Shown: piece after piece, positions 6,896 through 14,300 of the stretch | Numbering within the stretch: the stretch's first letter is position 1 | How the letters are laid out: each line of letters opens with the position of its first letter | From: UMGS1279 sp045577695 | GTDB lineage: Bacteria; Bacillota; Clostridia; Oscillospirales; Acutalibacteraceae | DNA length: 21,241 bases | Assembly (NCBI GenBank): GCA_045577695.1 | Contig: JAZNIW010000039.1 | Coordinates: forward strand, 1 to 21,241 | Direction: 5' to 3' | Notes under the pieces: generated by a model | The model's input: the letters and a program-made list of their open reading frames with translations, nothing else | Database searches by the model: none | What the model was told of the DNA's origin: nothing | Made by a program: the position numbers and the translations under genes

Positions 6896-7602
6896 TCTAT
6901 CCTGCTATTGATTTATACGAGGGGAAGGCCGTTCGACTATATAAAGGCGACTATTCCCAAATGACGGTCTATAATGACTGTCCTTCAAAGGTGGCAAAGG
7001 ACTTTTGCCGTCAAGGCGCCACACACATCCATCTTGTGGATCTTCAAGGAGCGAAAAGCGGAGAGACCCCGAATTTTGATACGGTATGTGCCATTAAAAA
7101 ATCCACCGGTCTCTTTTGCGAGATTGGCGGCGGTATCCGCAGTATGGAAGTGATTGACCGTTATCTAAATGCCGGTATTGACCGGGTGATATTGGGGACG
7201 ATCGCGGTGACCGAGCCCGGTTTTGTGGAGGAAGCCGTTGAAAAATATGGTGATACTATTGCCGTAGGCATCGATATCCGGGATGGGTTTGTAGCCATCA
7301 AGGGTTGGACGGAAAAAACGCAAGAAAAAGCTTTGGATTTTTTTCAAAAAATGCAGAATATCGGCGTAAAAACTATGATCTGCACGGATATTTCCAAGGA
7401 CGGAGCCATGCAGGGGGCGAACCACGATTTATATCGGGAACTTTCTCAAACATTTGATATACAGCTTATTGCTTCCGGTGGTGTTTCATCTATGGAGGAT
7501 GTAAAGCGTTTAGCGGAAATGGATATTCACGGCGCCATTATCGGCAAGGCCTACTACACCGGTGACATCAACCTGAAAGAAGCAATCGAGGTGGCAAAAT
7601 GA
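6889..7602 (+). CDS. hisA: Phosphoribosylformimino-5-aminoimidazole carboxamide ribotide isomerase
   Basis: HisA opens the aminoaldose ProFAR to the aminoketose PRFAR by an Amadori rearrangement in a (beta/alpha)8 barrel. The 237 residues have the N-terminal YPAIDLYEGKAVRL with D8, the phosphate-binding EIGGGIRSMEVID at 78-90, D129 in VGIDIRDGF, CTDISKDGAMQG at 165-176, and a second phosphate loop ASGGVSSMEDV. D8 and D129 correspond to the general acid/base pair. HisA/HisF half-barrel symmetry is evident. AAAGGAG at 6874-6880 lies 8 bases before ATG 6889. I see no sign of a TrpF-bifunctional PriA variant, though sequence alone does not exclude it. The ATGA end overlaps hisF. Confidence 0.97.
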   Translation: MLIYPAIDLYEGKAVRLYKGDYSQMTVYNDCPSKVAKDFCRQGATHIHLVDLQGAKSGETPNFDTVCAIKKSTGLFCEIGGGIRSMEVIDRYLNAGIDRVILGTIAVTEPGFVEEAVEKYGDTIAVGIDIRDGFVAIKGWTEKTQEKALDFFQKMQNIGVKTMICTDISKDGAMQGANHDLYRELSQTFDIQLIASGGVSSMEDVKRLAEMDIHGAIIGKAYYTGDINLKEAIEVAK

Positions 7603-8357
7603 TTACCAAGAGAATTATTCCCTGTCTGGATGTAAAAAACGGCAGAGTGGTTAAGGGTGTAAATTTCGAAGGGCTTCAGGACGTATCTTCTCCGGTGTCC
7701 CTTGCCAAATTCTACAGCGATAATGGCGCGGACGAGTTGGTGTTTTACGATATTACGGCTTCCTCCGATGGGCGTAAGCTGTTTACGGATATTCTCTGTG
7801 AAACGGCAAAAAGTGTATTCATCCCCCTGACCGTAGGTGGTGGCATCAATAGCTTAGCGGATTTCGATCGGGTCTTGAAGTGCGGCGCGGATAAGGTTAG
7901 TGTCAACTCCGGCGCCATTCGTAATCCGGAGCTTGTTTACGAAGCTGCCAAACAGTATGGCGACCAGTGTGTGGTTTTGTCGGTAGACATTAAGCGGGTG
8001 AACGGTGTGTTTCAAGTTTTTGCCAAGGGTGGCAGAGAGAATACCGGTATGGAGGCCATTTCTTGGATTAAACGCTGTGTCGAAAACGGTGCGGGTGAAA
8101 TCGTGGTCAATTCCATCGATACCGACGGTGTTCGGGGTGGCTTTGACCTAAAAATGCTGGAAGCTGTGTGCAATGCGGTTTCCGTACCGGTGATTGCTTC
8201 CGGCGGAGCAGGCAAAATAGAGGATTTTATCACCCTATTTCAAACGCTTCCCAAAGTGGACGCAGGTCTTGCGGCTTCCATTTTCCACTTTGGAGATGTA
8301 AAAATTCCCCATCTAAAAACAGCTATGGCCCGGGCGGGCATTCCCACCAGACTTTAA
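7599..8357 (+). CDS. hisF: Imidazole glycerol phosphate synthase, cyclase subunit
   Basis: HisF receives ammonia from HisH and converts PRFAR to imidazole-glycerol phosphate plus AICAR, which links the pathway to purine synthesis. The 252-residue (beta/alpha)8 barrel has D11 in RIIPCLDVKNGRVVKG and D130 in VVLSVDIKR, the catalytic pair. LTVGGGINSLADF at 77-89, EIVVNSIDTDGVRGGFDL and VIASGGAGKIEDF are the expected phosphate and active-site loops. GAGGTGG at 7588-7594 sits 4 bases before ATG 7599, which overlaps hisA by 4 bases. All key residues are present. Confidence 0.98.
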   Translation: MITKRIIPCLDVKNGRVVKGVNFEGLQDVSSPVSLAKFYSDNGADELVFYDITASSDGRKLFTDILCETAKSVFIPLTVGGGINSLADFDRVLKCGADKVSVNSGAIRNPELVYEAAKQYGDQCVVLSVDIKRVNGVFQVFAKGGRENTGMEAISWIKRCVENGAGEIVVNSIDTDGVRGGFDLKMLEAVCNAVSVPVIASGGAGKIEDFITLFQTLPKVDAGLAASIFHFGDVKIPHLKTAMARAGIPTRL

Positions 8358-8369
8358 GGAGATAGGAAT

Positions 8370-9020
8370 ATGATCAATATGGATGAATTAAAATTTGACG
8401 AAAAGGGTCTGATTCCGGCAATTGTGGTAGATGCCGTGACAAAGCGTGTCTTGACCCTGGCATATATGAATCGAGAAAGCCTTCAGGTTTCTATGGAAAA
8501 GGAACTAACTTGTTTTTGGAGTCGTTCACGGAGTGAACTGTGGCTCAAGGGTGAGACCAGCGGCAATTATCAACATATTGTGTCCATCACCGCTGACTGC
8601 GACAAGGATGCTTTGGTTGTGATGGTAGAGCCGGATGGTCCTGCCTGTCATTTGGGTACGGAATCTTGTTTTGAAAATCCCGTTTTTCAAAGCGAGGAGC
8701 GGCACGAATTTTCTTGCGAGGGGCTTATCAAGTTGATTGCGGGTCGGAAGGCAGAGAAGAAGGATGGCTCCTATACTACGTACCTATTTGAAAAGGGTCT
8801 GGATAAGATTTTGAAAAAGGTGGGCGAGGAATCCACCGAAGTCATTATCGCCGCCAAGCCGCAGGACAAAAAGGAAACCATTTACGAGATTGCTGACCTA
8901 GCTTACCATATAATGGTGCTAATGATTGAAGCCGGTATCAGCCTAGAGGATATTCACCGTGAGCTTGCATCCCGGCACGTCATTGACCACAAGGTAAAGC
9001 AGGAGAAGATGACAAAGTAG
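8370..9020 (+). CDS. hisIE: Bifunctional phosphoribosyl-AMP cyclohydrolase / phosphoribosyl-ATP pyrophosphatase
   Basis: This fusion does steps 2 and 3: hydrolysis of PR-ATP to PR-AMP, then ring opening to ProFAR. The HisI part covers about 1-115: FWSRSRSELWLKGETSGN at 49-66, the Mg/Zn cluster D76-C77-D78, and C93 and C100 in GPACHLGTESC. The HisE part starts near 117 and has KKVGEESTEVIIAAK at 149-163 and EIADLAYHIMVLM at 173-185, the MazG-like acidic helix pair. AAGGAG at 8356-8361, overlapping the hisF stop, is 8 bases from ATG 8370; ATG 8379 is a less likely start. It is the last gene of the operon, 121 bases before the terminator stem. Confidence 0.97.
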   Translation: MINMDELKFDEKGLIPAIVVDAVTKRVLTLAYMNRESLQVSMEKELTCFWSRSRSELWLKGETSGNYQHIVSITADCDKDALVVMVEPDGPACHLGTESCFENPVFQSEERHEFSCEGLIKLIAGRKAEKKDGSYTTYLFEKGLDKILKKVGEESTEVIIAAKPQDKKETIYEIADLAYHIMVLMIEAGISLEDIHRELASRHVIDHKVKQEKMTK

Positions 9021-9141
9021 GATATATCGCTTATTGATTTTCATCAGCATTTTGGAGATGCGATGCTATCCGATAGAGGGAAAGGCCTCAATTCTTATTG
9101 TTTTGGGGAAGAAACTTTTCTCCGAATCGGTAAGAAAACAG

Positions 9142-9198
9142 AAAAAAGACCGAACAGAGACAATTTTGAAAGAAGTGGTCTCTGTTCGGTCTTTTTTT
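9142..9198 (+). terminator. his operon intrinsic terminator
   Basis: Arms 9142-9161 and 9178-9197 pair over 20 bases: a 14-bp GACCGAACAGAGAC core flanked by six A-T pairs, with a 16-base loop and a run of seven T on the + strand. It should also work in reverse because of the A run before the left arm. Confidence 0.95.
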
Positions 9199-9254
9199 AT
9201 AAAAAGGCTATAAGACTGTCCGAAGGAAAATATTATGATGCGTAGCAACGTATA

Positions 9255-9293
9255 ACTGCAAAGCAATATAACTCGCCGTCAGGTGAATATAAC
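9255..9293. repeat. Small-hairpin intergenic repeat, copy 1
   Basis: This 39-base segment begins ACTGCAAAGCAATATAAC and consists of mini-hairpins (TGCaaaGCA, then CGCC/GGTG). About 33 of 38 positions match 20081-20118. Both copies lie between opposing terminators in a convergent gap and are directly followed by a longer hairpin. It resembles the clustered intergenic repeats I recall from Ruminococcaceae genomes. Confidence 0.65.
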
Positions 9294-9326
9294 TTAAGGC
9301 GCACTTGCTTATGGAGTGCGCCTTAA
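9294..9326 (-). terminator. Hairpin downstream of galE, probable terminator
   Basis: TTAAGGCGCACT at 9294-9305 pairs perfectly with 9315-9326 around a 9-base loop, 25 bases beyond the galE stop. On the minus strand it is followed by GTTATATTC, a poor U-tract, so its termination strength is uncertain. Confidence 0.55.
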
Positions 9327-9350
9327 CTGTAGGATTTACCTTTTTATGAG

Positions 9351-10364
9351 TTAATTTTCATAACCATTGGGGTTTTGGTTTTGCCAGTTCCAACTGTCCT
9401 TACACATTTGGTCTACCGATCGTTTGGCCTCCCATCCGAGGAGGTTTTTGGCTTTGCCGGGATCGGCATAGACTTCGTCGGGGTCACCAGAGCGGCGCGG
9501 GTCAATGACAAAGGGAATGGTGATGCCCGAAGCGCGTTCAAAAGCATTCTTCAATTGCAGTACGCTGGTGCCGTTTCCGGTACCGAGGTTAATGGCCTCA
9601 CAACCGGTATGGTTTAGCACCCAATTCACCGCTTTGACGTGTCCGTTGGCCAAATCTACCACGTGAATATAATCCCGCACGCCGGTTCCGTCCACCGTTT
9701 GGTAATCGTTTCCAAAAATATGCAATTTGGAAAGTCGCCCCACTGCTACTTGGGTAATGTAGGGCATCAAGTTATTCGGAATACCACGGGGATCCTCGCC
9801 GATACGCCCGCTTTCATGGGCACCGATGGGGTTGAAATACCGAAGAAGAGCAATGCTCCACTGCTCGTCGCTGACAAATAGGTCCCGAAAGATTTCTTCG
9901 ATAAACAGTTTAGTACGTCCATAGGGGTTAATGGCACCCAGTGGCATCGGTTCGGTTAAGGGCATAGTTTTGGCCAATCCATAGACCGTTGCAGAGGAAG
10001 AAAAGACGATTTTTTTAACTCCATAGCGGCGCATCACACGGCAGAGTACCAAGGTGCTTTGAATGTTGTTTTCGTAATATTCCAGCGGTTTGGCAACCGA
10101 TTCACCCACCGCTTTAAGGCCGGCAAAGTGGATGACGGCTTCGATTTTGTTTTCGGCAAAAACGGTTTCTAAGGCTTCCTCGTCTCGCACGTCGATTTTA
10201 TAGAATGGAATGGTACGGCCGACAATAGCTTCCACCCGTTGTAAGGCCTCAGCCTTGCTATTGAAAAGATTATCCACCACAACGGGAAAATATCCGTTTT
10301 CACATAGTTCAATGAGGGTATGGCTACCAATGTAGCCGGCACCACCGGTCACTAAAATTGCCAT
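9351..10364 (-). CDS. galE: UDP-glucose 4-epimerase
   Basis: GalE interconverts UDP-glucose and UDP-galactose with tightly bound NAD+, supplying galactose catabolism and cell-surface sugar synthesis. The 337 residues match the usual ~335-340. The N-terminal Rossmann motif is VTGGAGYIGSH at 5-15, and the extended SDR catalytic residues are S124 in FSSSATVYG, Y148 and K152 in NPYGRTK. RYFNPIGAHESGRIGEDP and DGTGVRDYIHVVDLA are hallmark GalE segments. On the minus strand CTCCTT (10371-10376) gives AAGGAG 6 bases before the start. The stop of the upstream DUF1015 gene lies only 23 bases away with no terminator between, so the two are probably co-transcribed. No other Leloir-pathway gene is in the window. 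Confidence 0.96.
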   Translation of the reverse strand: MAILVTGGAGYIGSHTLIELCENGYFPVVVDNLFNSKAEALQRVEAIVGRTIPFYKIDVRDEEALETVFAENKIEAVIHFAGLKAVGESVAKPLEYYENNIQSTLVLCRVMRRYGVKKIVFSSSATVYGLAKTMPLTEPMPLGAINPYGRTKLFIEEIFRDLFVSDEQWSIALLRYFNPIGAHESGRIGEDPRGIPNNLMPYITQVAVGRLSKLHIFGNDYQTVDGTGVRDYIHVVDLANGHVKAVNWVLNHTGCEAINLGTGNGTSVLQLKNAFERASGITIPFVIDPRRSGDPDEVYADPGKAKNLLGWEAKRSVDQMCKDSWNWQNQNPNGYEN

Positions 10365-10387
10365 AATGAACTCCTTGCTGGTTCGGA

Positions 10388-11656
10388 TTATAGGGTGTTT
10401 TCCATTTTATTTATAACCAAACCGGTAATCAGTTTGGGATAAAAGTAGGTGGATTTTTGGGGCATCTTTTCACCGGCCAAGGAAACGGCGGCAATCTCTT
10501 CCACGCGGGTGGGATTTAAAAGAAAGGCACAGTTGGCACCGTCGTCCACGGCGGCAGCTGCTTCGGACATATCACGCGTGTAACGAAGGTTGATTTGTTT
10601 AGCCATATTTTCTTTATCAATGCCCATCAGTCTTTCCAAAATCAGATGGTGTAATACTGTAACGTCTAACTGACGCAGGGAGTCGTCCATCCCGGTTAAA
10701 ATCTGTAAATCGGCGCGATTTTTTAAGGTTAGGAGATAATATCGCCCACCAAAATAGGCTCCAAAAGCACAGTTTTTATTGGCGTATTCTTTCTTTAAAT
10801 GGCGCTCTAATACTTCTTGCGAAGAAATTTCGCCTACGTGGAAAAATTCCCTGGCTTTTAAGAGCAGTTGACGTCCGTCAAAATCGGGCAGAGAATGAAT
10901 GATGCGGTGAGTGGGAAATACCACCAACCCTTCGCTTTCCATCGGCACCAACATCATCATAATATAGTCACTGTCGGCCCCTTCGATGGCCCCTTTTTGG
11001 CGTTGTGCATCGCGGTAGCGAAGTCCTGTTTCATAGCGGTGATGACCATCCGCAATAAAGAGGCATTTGTTTTCAAACAGTTCGGTGAATCCTGCCGAAG
11101 CATCGGCCGACCAAAAACGGTGGGTAACCCCCTCATTGTCGGTGAATTCGTGAATGGGTAAATTGTTTGAAACCGATTCCAACCGGTCACAAACGGCTTT
11201 GTCGGGGTCTTCAAACAGGCAGTAAACCTGACTGAAATTGCAGCCCGTGGCTTTCATTAGTTGAAAGCGATCCTCCTTGGCGGCTGAAAGGGTGTTTTCG
11301 TGCGGAATGACCACTCTATCTTTAAAATCGGTGAGTTGAACGCGCGCAATTAGTCCCTTGAAATGATAGGGAACTCCATCCACCGTAAAGGCTTCTTCAT
11401 AAATATAAAACTGCTCGGTTTTCTCGGTGGCCAAAATGCCTTTTTGCAACCATTCTTGCAGTGCCTCACCGGCTTTTTGATACACATCTTCGCCCTCACG
11501 CGGTAACTCTAAGCGGATGACGTTGTGGGGATTGGTGTTTAAAAGCTCCTTGCGTTCTTCCTCACTGATGATATCATATGGGGGGCAAACCAGATCTTGT
11601 ATTTGGCCGGCCTGTTGGGTGAACCGTAGACCGTGAAAGGGTTTTACGACTGCCAT
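10388..11656 (-). CDS. DUF1015 (COG4198-type) protein of unknown function
   Basis: The 422-residue protein belongs to the DUF1015 family, recognisable from KPFHGLRF near the N-terminus, LVCPPYDIISEEERKELL, ENTLSAAKEDRFQLMKA, LFIADGHHRYETGLRYRD and VPMESEGLVVFPTHRII. Conserved H, D and R residues in the ADGHHRYE segment suggest an enzyme, but no reaction is established to my knowledge. No signal peptide or membrane span is seen, so it is probably cytosolic. The start is set at 11656 because AAGGAG (minus strand, complement near 11665-11670) is 9 bases upstream; an ATG at 11662 is only 3 bases away, and the longer frame running to 11743 would cross the promoter. It probably forms a two-gene unit with galE. 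Confidence 0.85.
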   Translation of the reverse strand: MAVVKPFHGLRFTQQAGQIQDLVCPPYDIISEEERKELLNTNPHNVIRLELPREGEDVYQKAGEALQEWLQKGILATEKTEQFYIYEEAFTVDGVPYHFKGLIARVQLTDFKDRVVIPHENTLSAAKEDRFQLMKATGCNFSQVYCLFEDPDKAVCDRLESVSNNLPIHEFTDNEGVTHRFWSADASAGFTELFENKCLFIADGHHRYETGLRYRDAQRQKGAIEGADSDYIMMMLVPMESEGLVVFPTHRIIHSLPDFDGRQLLLKAREFFHVGEISSQEVLERHLKKEYANKNCAFGAYFGGRYYLLTLKNRADLQILTGMDDSLRQLDVTVLHHLILERLMGIDKENMAKQINLRYTRDMSEAAAAVDDGANCAFLLNPTRVEEIAAVSLAGEKMPQKSTYFYPKLITGLVINKMENTL

Positions 11657-11689
11657 ATGCATTTTCTCCTTTTTTGTATCAACTGTATT

Positions 11690-11743
11690 AATAACAGGTA
11701 TTTTATTTACTGTTATTTTACAACAATTTCCTTCAACTGTCAA
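11690..11743 (-). promoter_or_regulatory. Promoter of DUF1015-galE with an inverted repeat
   Basis: On the minus strand TTGACA (complement of 11738-11743) and TAAAAT (complement of 11715-11720) are separated by 17 bases, a near-consensus promoter. AATAACAG at 11690-11697 is the exact reverse complement of 11710-11717, a 12-base-spaced inverted repeat that overlaps the -10 and the start point. It is a plausible operator for an unidentified regulator. Confidence 0.75.
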
Positions 11744-11765
11744 CCAAAAAGGTAAAAAACACTTT

Positions 11766-13058
11766 TTATTTATTTTTTCTTAAATCCGTTTGTTGGTATC
11801 CGGTTTGAAAGGCGATTAAGCCGTTTTCAACCAAAGCGGCGGTGCGTTTTGCCGATTTTTGCATTTCTGTCTTACGGGAAATTTGTTGGTAGGCCGTTGT
11901 CCATTCTCCGTCTTTTTTTAGGGGAATAATGTGATAGCGGCGACCGTTTGCCGTTTCAAAACGATTGGCCCAGGTGGGAATGATGTCTATGTCAGACAAA
12001 ATAACCCTTCCATCCGATTCCTTGGTGAAGGAGGTTTCGAAAATCAAACCGTCTTCGGTGTGGCCGGTTTTTAAATTCATACGCGATGCCATTTGATTGG
12101 AAACGGCGTTGCCCATCGAATAAAGACAAACAGTCTGGTGGCTGCCTTGGGTGGCGTTTAAAATTTCAATCGGTTGAATAACGTGGGGGTGACCGCCCAC
12201 GATGACGTCGACTCCCAAATCGCACAGTTTTTGGGCAATTTTATTTTGGTAGTTGTTTTGCTTGGTTTGGTATTCGTTGCCCCAGTGCATATACACGATA
12301 ATGGCTTCGGCACCGTTTTTCACCATCGCTTTTATGTTTTGTTCAATATCTTCGTAAAAAGCGGGTAACGCTTCGTAGGAGAAGGATTGGATATAATCTT
12401 GTGTTTCGGTGCTCAACCGAATGCCGTTTAAGGCTTTGCGGCCCGCCGTGGTTTTTGTTTCGTAGGTATAGTTAATCATCCCGACCGAAATACCCTTGAT
12501 ATTACGAACGGTATAAGGCTTATTCCCTTGGGTAAAGGTTCCGATGTGGGATAAACCTGCCTTTTGGATGATCTCTTGGGTGCGCCAAAAGCCGGCGGAG
12601 CCGGTGTCAAAGCTGTGATTGTTGGCGGTGAGAAGCAGATCTACCCCACTGTTTTTTAAGGCTGTGACAATCGAATCGGGGGCGTTGAAGCAGGGATATC
12701 CTTTGTAGGGTTTGCTCGGACCGGCGCAGGTGACTTCTAAATTGGCGACCATATAGTCGTATGAAGAAAAGTAGGGTTTGGCATAGGTGAAGATTTCCGA
12801 AAAATCATAGGAACCGTCGGCCTTTTTATGAGCGGAGAGAATAGGGCTGTGAAGCAGAATGTCACCCGTACTACCGATGGTAACCGTGACCGGTTCCGGC
12901 AAAGGTTCTGAGGAAGGCGCCGATGTAGAGGAGGATTCCACCACTTTGGTGCGTGGGGGTGAAAGGAAGAAGAATAAGATGCCACCGACGACCATTGTCA
13001 ATAGCAAAATGATGGAAAAAACAGTTCTTTTCGAGGTTGGCTTGGCGTGTTTACCCAT
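11766..13058 (-). CDS. CapA-family (PGA_cap) metallophosphatase-like protein, membrane-anchored
   Basis: The 430-residue protein has a short positive N-terminus, one membrane span at about 13-33, a Ser/Pro-rich linker (about 40-57), then a CapA/PgsA domain of calcineurin-like fold facing outside. Candidate metal-site motifs are STGDILLH with D66, NLE at 106-108, TANNHSFD at 144-151 (N146, N147, H148), YMHWGNEY at 256-263 (H258) and GGHPHVIQ at 288-295 (H290, H292). CapA in Bacillus takes part in poly-gamma-glutamate capsule export, but no capB, capC or capE gene is here, and most stand-alone clostridial members have no proven role. I therefore give no symbol. AGGTGAT precedes the start. No clear terminator separates it from the DUF1015 promoter, so some read-through is likely. 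Confidence 0.85.
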   Translation of the reverse strand: MGKHAKPTSKRTVFSIILLLTMVVGGILFFFLSPPRTKVVESSSTSAPSSEPLPEPVTVTIGSTGDILLHSPILSAHKKADGSYDFSEIFTYAKPYFSSYDYMVANLEVTCAGPSKPYKGYPCFNAPDSIVTALKNSGVDLLLTANNHSFDTGSAGFWRTQEIIQKAGLSHIGTFTQGNKPYTVRNIKGISVGMINYTYETKTTAGRKALNGIRLSTETQDYIQSFSYEALPAFYEDIEQNIKAMVKNGAEAIIVYMHWGNEYQTKQNNYQNKIAQKLCDLGVDVIVGGHPHVIQPIEILNATQGSHQTVCLYSMGNAVSNQMASRMNLKTGHTEDGLIFETSFTKESDGRVILSDIDIIPTWANRFETANGRRYHIIPLKKDGEWTTAYQQISRKTEMQKSAKRTAALVENGLIAFQTGYQQTDLRKNK

Positions 13059-13124
13059 TATATATCACCTATATTTTGAAAGTTTTTGGTTGACAGGTCG
13101 GTTAGAAAAGTCTGCCACACCAAC

Positions 13125-13153
13125 AGTTTATCACATTTTTCGAGCCGTTTCAA
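13125..13153 (-). promoter_or_regulatory. Promoter of the capA-like gene
   Basis: On the minus strand TTGAAA (complement of 13148-13153) and TAAACT (complement of 13125-13130) are spaced by 17 bases. Transcription would start near 13118, giving a leader of about 60 bases before the start at 13058. Confidence 0.6.
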
Positions 13154-13171
13154 CCAATCTCGAAGGAGGAA

Positions 13172-13198
13172 TAAATTTTTGGTTTTCAGCATACCAAT
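13172..13198 (+). promoter_or_regulatory. Possible sigma-E-type promoter of spoIID
   Basis: CATACCAAT at 13190-13198 resembles the sporulation sigma-E -10 (CATACAxT), and an AT-rich ATAAATT lies at the expected -35 distance. The spoIID gene of Bacillus is sigma-E dependent. The match is loose and no experiment is available, so this is a tentative call. Confidence 0.35.
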
Positions 13199-13234
13199 AA
13201 AGCAAAGAAGAAAAAAGCCGGAGGAATGAGAAAA

Positions 13235-14221
13235 ATGAAACATATCTGCTGGATGATTACCTTAGTTTTGGTGTTTTCTTTCTTGTTAATGCCGCTGTTA
13301 GCGGTTGAGAACAAACAAGCCGATTTTTCTACCTCTTCACAGGGGACAAGCAGCAACGACACTGCCGAAAAAACCTATTCGCCCTTACAAAAGGTAACGG
13401 TTTATGAGAGTGCGACCGAACGAACCCTTTCTCTTTCTGTGGAGGAGTATTTGTTGGGAGTGGTGGCGGCAGAAATGTCGGTCGATTACCATACCGAAGC
13501 CATTAAGGCGCAGGTAGTGGCGGCCTATACCTACCTTTACCGCAAACATTTGCAAAACAAAACTGCCGAAGTGAAGTATGATATTACCTCCTCGCCCGAA
13601 CTGGATCAAGGATATTGTGATGATAAACAAAGGGCCGAAAAGTGGGGGGATCAAACCCAAGCCAATACGAAAAAAATAGAAAAGATAATAGCCGAGGTGA
13701 AGCATCAGTTACTAGTCTATCAGAACGAACCGATTCTGGCGGCTTATCACGCCGTTTCAGCCGGAAATACCGAATCGGCCAAACACGTTTGGGGAACCGA
13801 TTACCCCTATTTGCAAAATGAGGTCAGTGTTGGCGATTTGCTCGCTCCCGATTATTTAAGCGAGGTTAAGGTTTCGGCCGATTCTTTTGTCAAAACGATG
13901 ACAGCCCTCGGTGCCACGCCCAAAGGGGCGGCGGCGAAATATATTGGAAAAAGCGAAAAAAGCGTGGCCGGTACGGTGCTGAAAATCACCATTTGCGGCA
14001 AGGAGTTTTCCGGTGCAAAAGTGCGCAAAGCCTTTTCTTTACGGTCGGCCGCGTTTGATTTATCTTTTGGGGAAGATGTGTTTGTTTTTTCGGTGACGGG
14101 GTACGGCCACGGGGTGGGAATGAGCCAATTCGGTGCCGATTATATGGCACGACAGGGGAGCAATTATCACGAAATTCTTGCAGCTTATTATCGCGGTACC
14201 GAGATCGTATCACTTTCTTAA
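13235..14221 (+). CDS. spoIID: Stage II sporulation protein D (SpoIID/LytB domain)
   Basis: SpoIID is a membrane-anchored peptidoglycan lytic transglycosylase that works with SpoIIP and SpoIIM during forespore engulfment. The 328 residues (typical ~330) have an N-terminal signal-anchor (about 5-24), a linker, then the SpoIID domain: VEEYLLGVVAAEMSVDY (69-85) with the catalytic glutamate expected at E80, EAIKAQVVAAYTY, YHAVSAGNT, HVWGTDYPYL, and the C-terminal GYGHGVGMSQFGADYMA. ATG 13235 lies 10 bases after GGAGG (13220-13224); ATG 13226 is only 1 base away and is rejected. SpoIIP and SpoIIM genes are not in the window. Its presence indicates that the organism sporulates or descends from sporulators. 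SpoIID-like proteins also occur in non-sporulators, so the exact role is not certain. Confidence 0.9.
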   Translation: MKHICWMITLVLVFSFLLMPLLAVENKQADFSTSSQGTSSNDTAEKTYSPLQKVTVYESATERTLSLSVEEYLLGVVAAEMSVDYHTEAIKAQVVAAYTYLYRKHLQNKTAEVKYDITSSPELDQGYCDDKQRAEKWGDQTQANTKKIEKIIAEVKHQLLVYQNEPILAAYHAVSAGNTESAKHVWGTDYPYLQNEVSVGDLLAPDYLSEVKVSADSFVKTMTALGATPKGAAAKYIGKSEKSVAGTVLKITICGKEFSGAKVRKAFSLRSAAFDLSFGEDVFVFSVTGYGHGVGMSQFGADYMARQGSNYHEILAAYYRGTEIVSLS

Positions 14222-14242
14222 AACATAAAGAACCTTAAATAT

Positions 14243-14284
14243 AAAGAACCTTTCTCTCTTTGTGAAAAGAGAGAAAGGTTCTTT
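14243..14284. terminator. Bidirectional terminator between spoIID and htrA
   Basis: Arms 14243-14261 and 14266-14284 pair perfectly over 19 bases around the tetraloop GTGA, with A and T runs at both ends. It serves the two converging genes. Confidence 0.93.
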
Positions 14285-14300
14285 TGGTTTTTAGGAAAGA

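Larger units (their letters stand above)
9021..9350. other. Convergent intergenic region hisIE / galE
   Basis: This 330-base gap contains the his terminator (9142-9198), one copy of a small-hairpin repeat (9255-9293) and the hairpin near the galE end (9294-9326). A GATATATCGC half-palindrome at 9021-9030, right after the hisIE stop, matches one side of the operator-like sites at the left end; with one copy it may be chance. I see no gene. Confidence 0.6.

Noticed and set aside
9063..9245. 60-codon + strand frame after hisIE
   Set aside because: It runs straight through the his terminator hairpin, and the composition follows the hairpin. No family match.
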